Shown here: positions 61,623-64,000 of the stretch, one piece after another | Layout of the letters: each line of letters starts with the position of its first letter | How positions within the stretch are numbered: the stretch's first letter is position 1 | NCBI RefSeq assembly: GCF_045788535.1 | Contig: NZ_CP074074.1 | Location: 310,001 to 374,000 of the forward strand | Length of the DNA stretch: 64,000 nt | Direction of reading: 5' to 3' | DNA from: Allotamlana fucoidanivorans | Lineage (GTDB): Bacteria; Bacteroidota; Bacteroidia; Flavobacteriales; Flavobacteriaceae | Notes under the pieces: generated by a model | The model's input: only the letters and a program-made list of their open reading frames with translations | Databases searched by the model: none | What the model was told of the DNA's origin: nothing | Position numbers and translations under genes: made by a program

Positions 61623-62972
61623 TTACCAACCGCCTCCTAAAGCTTTATACAATTGAGTATAAGCTATTTTTTCATCTCTTATTGCATTATTTAAACGCAA
61701 TTCTGCATCAAACAATACCCGTTGGGCATCTAACACATCAATATAATTTACAACACCATTGATATGTTGTAATTCTGCCAATTCTAAATAACCTCGTGCC
61801 AACTCCTCTAGGTATTCAAGAGAGCTCCTAACTTTCTTAAATTTCTTAATGGCTCCCAAAGCATTACTGGTTTCTTCAAAACTTTTAAAAACCACCTGAT
61901 CATAAGCCAATATCTTTTGTTTTAAAACCGCTTGCGCTGCTTTCTGTCTTGCTTTGTATGCCCCGGCATTAAAAATAGGATTAAACAATTGAGCCGATAA
62001 ATAACGATAAGGACTACTGAATAAATTTGATAAATCAGAACTTTTTACCCCAGCCTCTGCTGTTAAACTTATTTTAGGAAACATATTGGTTAATGCTACA
62101 CCTACCTCTGCATTTGCAGCAATGACTTCCTGTTCAGCTTGTCTTATATCAGGTCGCTTTATTAATAGTTCCGACGGCAGCCCCATAGGAATTGTATCTG
62201 GAACTTTATATTGCTTTAATGACGTAGCCACGATAGAATCTTCAGGAAACTTCCCCATTAACGTTGCTAATCTATTATGACTTGACATGATTTTAAACTT
62301 GACGTCAGGAATTAACGTAAGTGTATTGGCCAATTGAGATTCTGCCTGCCTATAAGGTGTCTCTGAGGTAAGACCACCCAAATAGCGAAGTTTAGCCAAA
62401 CGCACACCTTCTTCTCGTGCTTTTTGCGTTCGGTAAACAATTTCTAACTCTGTTTTATAAGCTGTTAACTCAAAATACGTATTAGCCACGTCTACAATTA
62501 AAGATTGTAATACGGCACTTTTAGCTTCTTCTGTAGCTAAATAATCAGCTAAAGCAGCATCTCTTTGCCACCTAATTCGTCCCCAAAGATCGAGTTCCCA
62601 TGACAACCCAACAAATAATTCAGTATCGTTAGATGCATCTTCGCTTTTAACTTTTTCAGAGTCTGTTTCTCCATTTAAGCTAATGGCTGGATATAAGTCG
62701 CTTTTTGCAATTCTATTATTTTGACGAAATTCCTCCACCCGAGCAATAGCAATTTGTAAATTTCTATTATTGGCTATGGCTTCTTTAATATAGCCTTCTA
62801 AAATAGTATCGTTGAAGATTTTCCACCATTCTTTATTCGCTAAGTTTGTAGAATCTAAAGTATGTTCTGCAAACTTATCGGGCATATTTATTTGTGAGCC
62901 TTCATATTTATGGCCTATTTTACAAGCACCAAAAAACAAAATAACCATTAAATGTATAATATATTTTTTCAT
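61623..62972 (-). CDS. TolC/OprM-type outer-membrane efflux lipoprotein (NodT family)
   Basis: The outer-membrane channel of a tripartite RND efflux system. A signal peptide ends in a lipobox (FFGAC, C17). Two OEP repeats are visible, with the pattern of long helices: NRNLQIAIARVEEFRQNNRIAKSDLYPAIS, later IKRPDIRQAEQEVIAANAEVGVA. The 449 residues fit OprM-like proteins. It starts exactly at the stop of the RND gene (TAATG overlap), so the two are translationally coupled. Confidence 0.93.
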   Translation of the reverse strand: MKKYIIHLMVILFFGACKIGHKYEGSQINMPDKFAEHTLDSTNLANKEWWKIFNDTILEGYIKEAIANNRNLQIAIARVEEFRQNNRIAKSDLYPAISLNGETDSEKVKSEDASNDTELFVGLSWELDLWGRIRWQRDAALADYLATEEAKSAVLQSLIVDVANTYFELTAYKTELEIVYRTQKAREEGVRLAKLRYLGGLTSETPYRQAESQLANTLTLIPDVKFKIMSSHNRLATLMGKFPEDSIVATSLKQYKVPDTIPMGLPSELLIKRPDIRQAEQEVIAANAEVGVALTNMFPKISLTAEAGVKSSDLSNLFSSPYRYLSAQLFNPIFNAGAYKARQKAAQAVLKQKILAYDQVVFKSFEETSNALGAIKKFKKVRSSLEYLEELARGYLELAELQHINGVVNYIDVLDAQRVLFDAELRLNNAIRDEKIAYTQLYKALGGGW

Positions 62973-64000
62973 TACCCTTCTAGTTGTTCTGTTGATTTAT
63001 TTTTAGACACATATAGAAAATAAAAGAAAAAAGGTACAGCAACAATCCCTAGCGTAATTGAAAACAACATCCCAAAAAACACACCTGTACCAATAGAATG
63101 CCTACTCGCAGCTCCAGGACCAGTAGCTACAACAAGAGGAAACATCCCCAAAATAAAAGCCAAAGAAGTCATTACAATGGGCCTGAAACGCACTTTAGCA
63201 GCATATAAAATACCTTCTAACACACCTTTACCTAATTCAAGTTGTTGTTTCGCTACTTCTGCAATTAAAATGGCATTTTTAGTTGACAGACCTATTAAGG
63301 TAACTAAGCCAATTTGAAAGTAAATATCATTCTCTAAACCAACCACCCAAATACCTACAACAGCTCCAAAAACAGCCAATGGTAACGACAAAATAACAGA
63401 TATAGGAATACTCCAACTCTCATATTGCGCGGCTAAAAATAAAAACACAAACAATAAAACTAAAATCATTATGTACCCTATTTGGCCGCCTGCCTTTTTC
63501 TCTTGATAAGAGATACCACTCCATTCCATACCAAACCCCTCTGGTAATTTTTCACGTACTAAGTCTTCCAATTTTGTCATGGCTTGCCCAGTACTGTACC
63601 CATAAGCTGGTTCACCTCTAACTACCGCAGCAGTAAACATATTAAATCGCTTTATACTTCCAGGTCCTGTTGTATAACTAAAGTCGCCTATGGCGGTAAC
63701 AGGTACCATACTACCATTATTTGCTCTTACAAAAAACAAATTCAAATTATCCTTATCGCGCCTAAAAGCCTCATCAGCCTGAATATTCACTCTATAAATA
63801 CGATTAAACATATTAAAGTCATTGACATATAATGCGCCTAAATAAGCTTTCATAGAAGAATATACATCAGCTAGTGGAATACCTTGAAACTGGGCCGCAT
63901 CCTTATTCACATCAAAATACAATTGCGGAACATCTGCTTGAAGGGACGACGATATGCCTTGTAGTTCCTTACTTTGGTTGGCATAATAAATTAAAGTATC
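62972..64000 (-). CDS. RND efflux inner-membrane transporter (AcrB/HAE1 type), C-terminal part
   Basis: The last 342 or so residues of a roughly 1,040-residue proton-driven drug pump; the rest lies outside the window. The frame is open to base 64000, so the apparent start at 63922 is not real. The visible part holds a porter subdomain (DVNKDAAQFQGIPLADVYSS) and the last membrane helices, with GLSTKNAILIAEVA and RFRPIVMTSLAFILGMFPL as family motifs. A membrane fusion protein gene is expected upstream, beyond the window edge. Confidence 0.95.
   Translation of the reverse strand, partial: DTLIYYANQSKELQGISSSLQADVPQLYFDVNKDAAQFQGIPLADVYSSMKAYLGALYVNDFNMFNRIYRVNIQADEAFRRDKDNLNLFFVRANNGSMVPVTAIGDFSYTTGPGSIKRFNMFTAAVVRGEPAYGYSTGQAMTKLEDLVREKLPEGFGMEWSGISYQEKKAGGQIGYIMILVLLFVFLFLAAQYESWSIPISVILSLPLAVFGAVVGIWVVGLENDIYFQIGLVTLIGLSTKNAILIAEVAKQQLELGKGVLEGILYAAKVRFRPIVMTSLAFILGMFPLVVATGPGAASRHSIGTGVFFGMLFSITLGIVAVPFFFYFLYVSKNKSTEQLEG

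Noticed and set aside
1..64000. CRISPR array, prophage or insertion sequence
   Set aside because: I saw no regularly spaced repeats, transposase or phage structural gene. Apart from the possible scar behind tRNA-Phe, the sequence is continuous chromosomal gene content.

Overview
The window looks like a piece of a marine Flavobacteriaceae (Bacteroidota) chromosome. The DNA is AT-rich. Several upstream regions carry the Bacteroidota -7 element TAnnTTTG, and Shine-Dalgarno sites are rare. The gene content is typical of the group: a 287-residue primary sigma factor, a GYDIA-type GHMP kinase beside a class II HMG-CoA reductase, an FtsZ with a long tail, and an MraY with a lineage-type insertion. 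Almost everything is ordinary chromosomal backbone. The one clear accessory block is a red-algal galactan catabolic cluster. A small possible integration scar lies behind tRNA-Phe. I saw no CRISPR array, complete phage or insertion sequence.

Layout. 1-3600: rpoD, rpe, two tandem CBS-pair proteins and a CHRD lipoprotein. 3615-4463: an MtfA-type zinc peptidase. 4607-15282 (all minus strand): IclR regulator, zinc alcohol dehydrogenase, SDR, aldehyde dehydrogenase, enolase-superfamily cycloisomerase, sulfatase, aldose epimerase, RhaT-type transporter and GH117 lipoprotein. The order and families fit release and oxidation of 3,6-anhydro-L-galactose (AHG) from agar or porphyran: GH117 frees AHG, RhaT-like import follows, the ALDH makes anhydrogalactonate, the cycloisomerase makes 2-keto-3-deoxy-L-galactonate, and the two dehydrogenases convert that to 2-keto-3-deoxy-D-gluconate (KDG). 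KDG kinase, KDPG aldolase, agarases and SusC/SusD are not in the window. Enzyme-to-step assignments are inference from family and context.

15386-31597 (minus strand): tRNA-Arg(UCG), yqeY and a compact dcw cell-wall/division cluster (mraZ, rsmH, ftsL, ftsI, murE, mraY, murD, ftsW, murG, murC, ftsQ, ftsA, ftsZ) with no murF or ddl. Upstream of mraZ lie three GTGGTA boxes at exact 10-bp spacing, which look like MraZ operators. 31924-42156: alpha/beta hydrolase, YihA GTPase, GNAT, an unaccompanied OppC-like permease with Prc protease, surE, a small membrane protein, lpxB, an NlpC/P60 lipoprotein and comEC. 42159-48183: thioredoxin-like protein, two POT peptide transporters and a DPP-IV peptidase (peptide use). 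48422-51654: HMG-CoA reductase, GHMP kinase and an LpxR-like protein. 51664-60599: trxB, a SurA/PpiD-type isomerase, a CNNM/CBS protein, a small membrane protein, lptC, a TPR protein, an outer-membrane protein and coaX. 60783-60855: tRNA-Phe, followed by about 770 bp without an intact gene. 61623-64000: the last two genes of an RND efflux operon, the inner-membrane pump being cut by the window edge.
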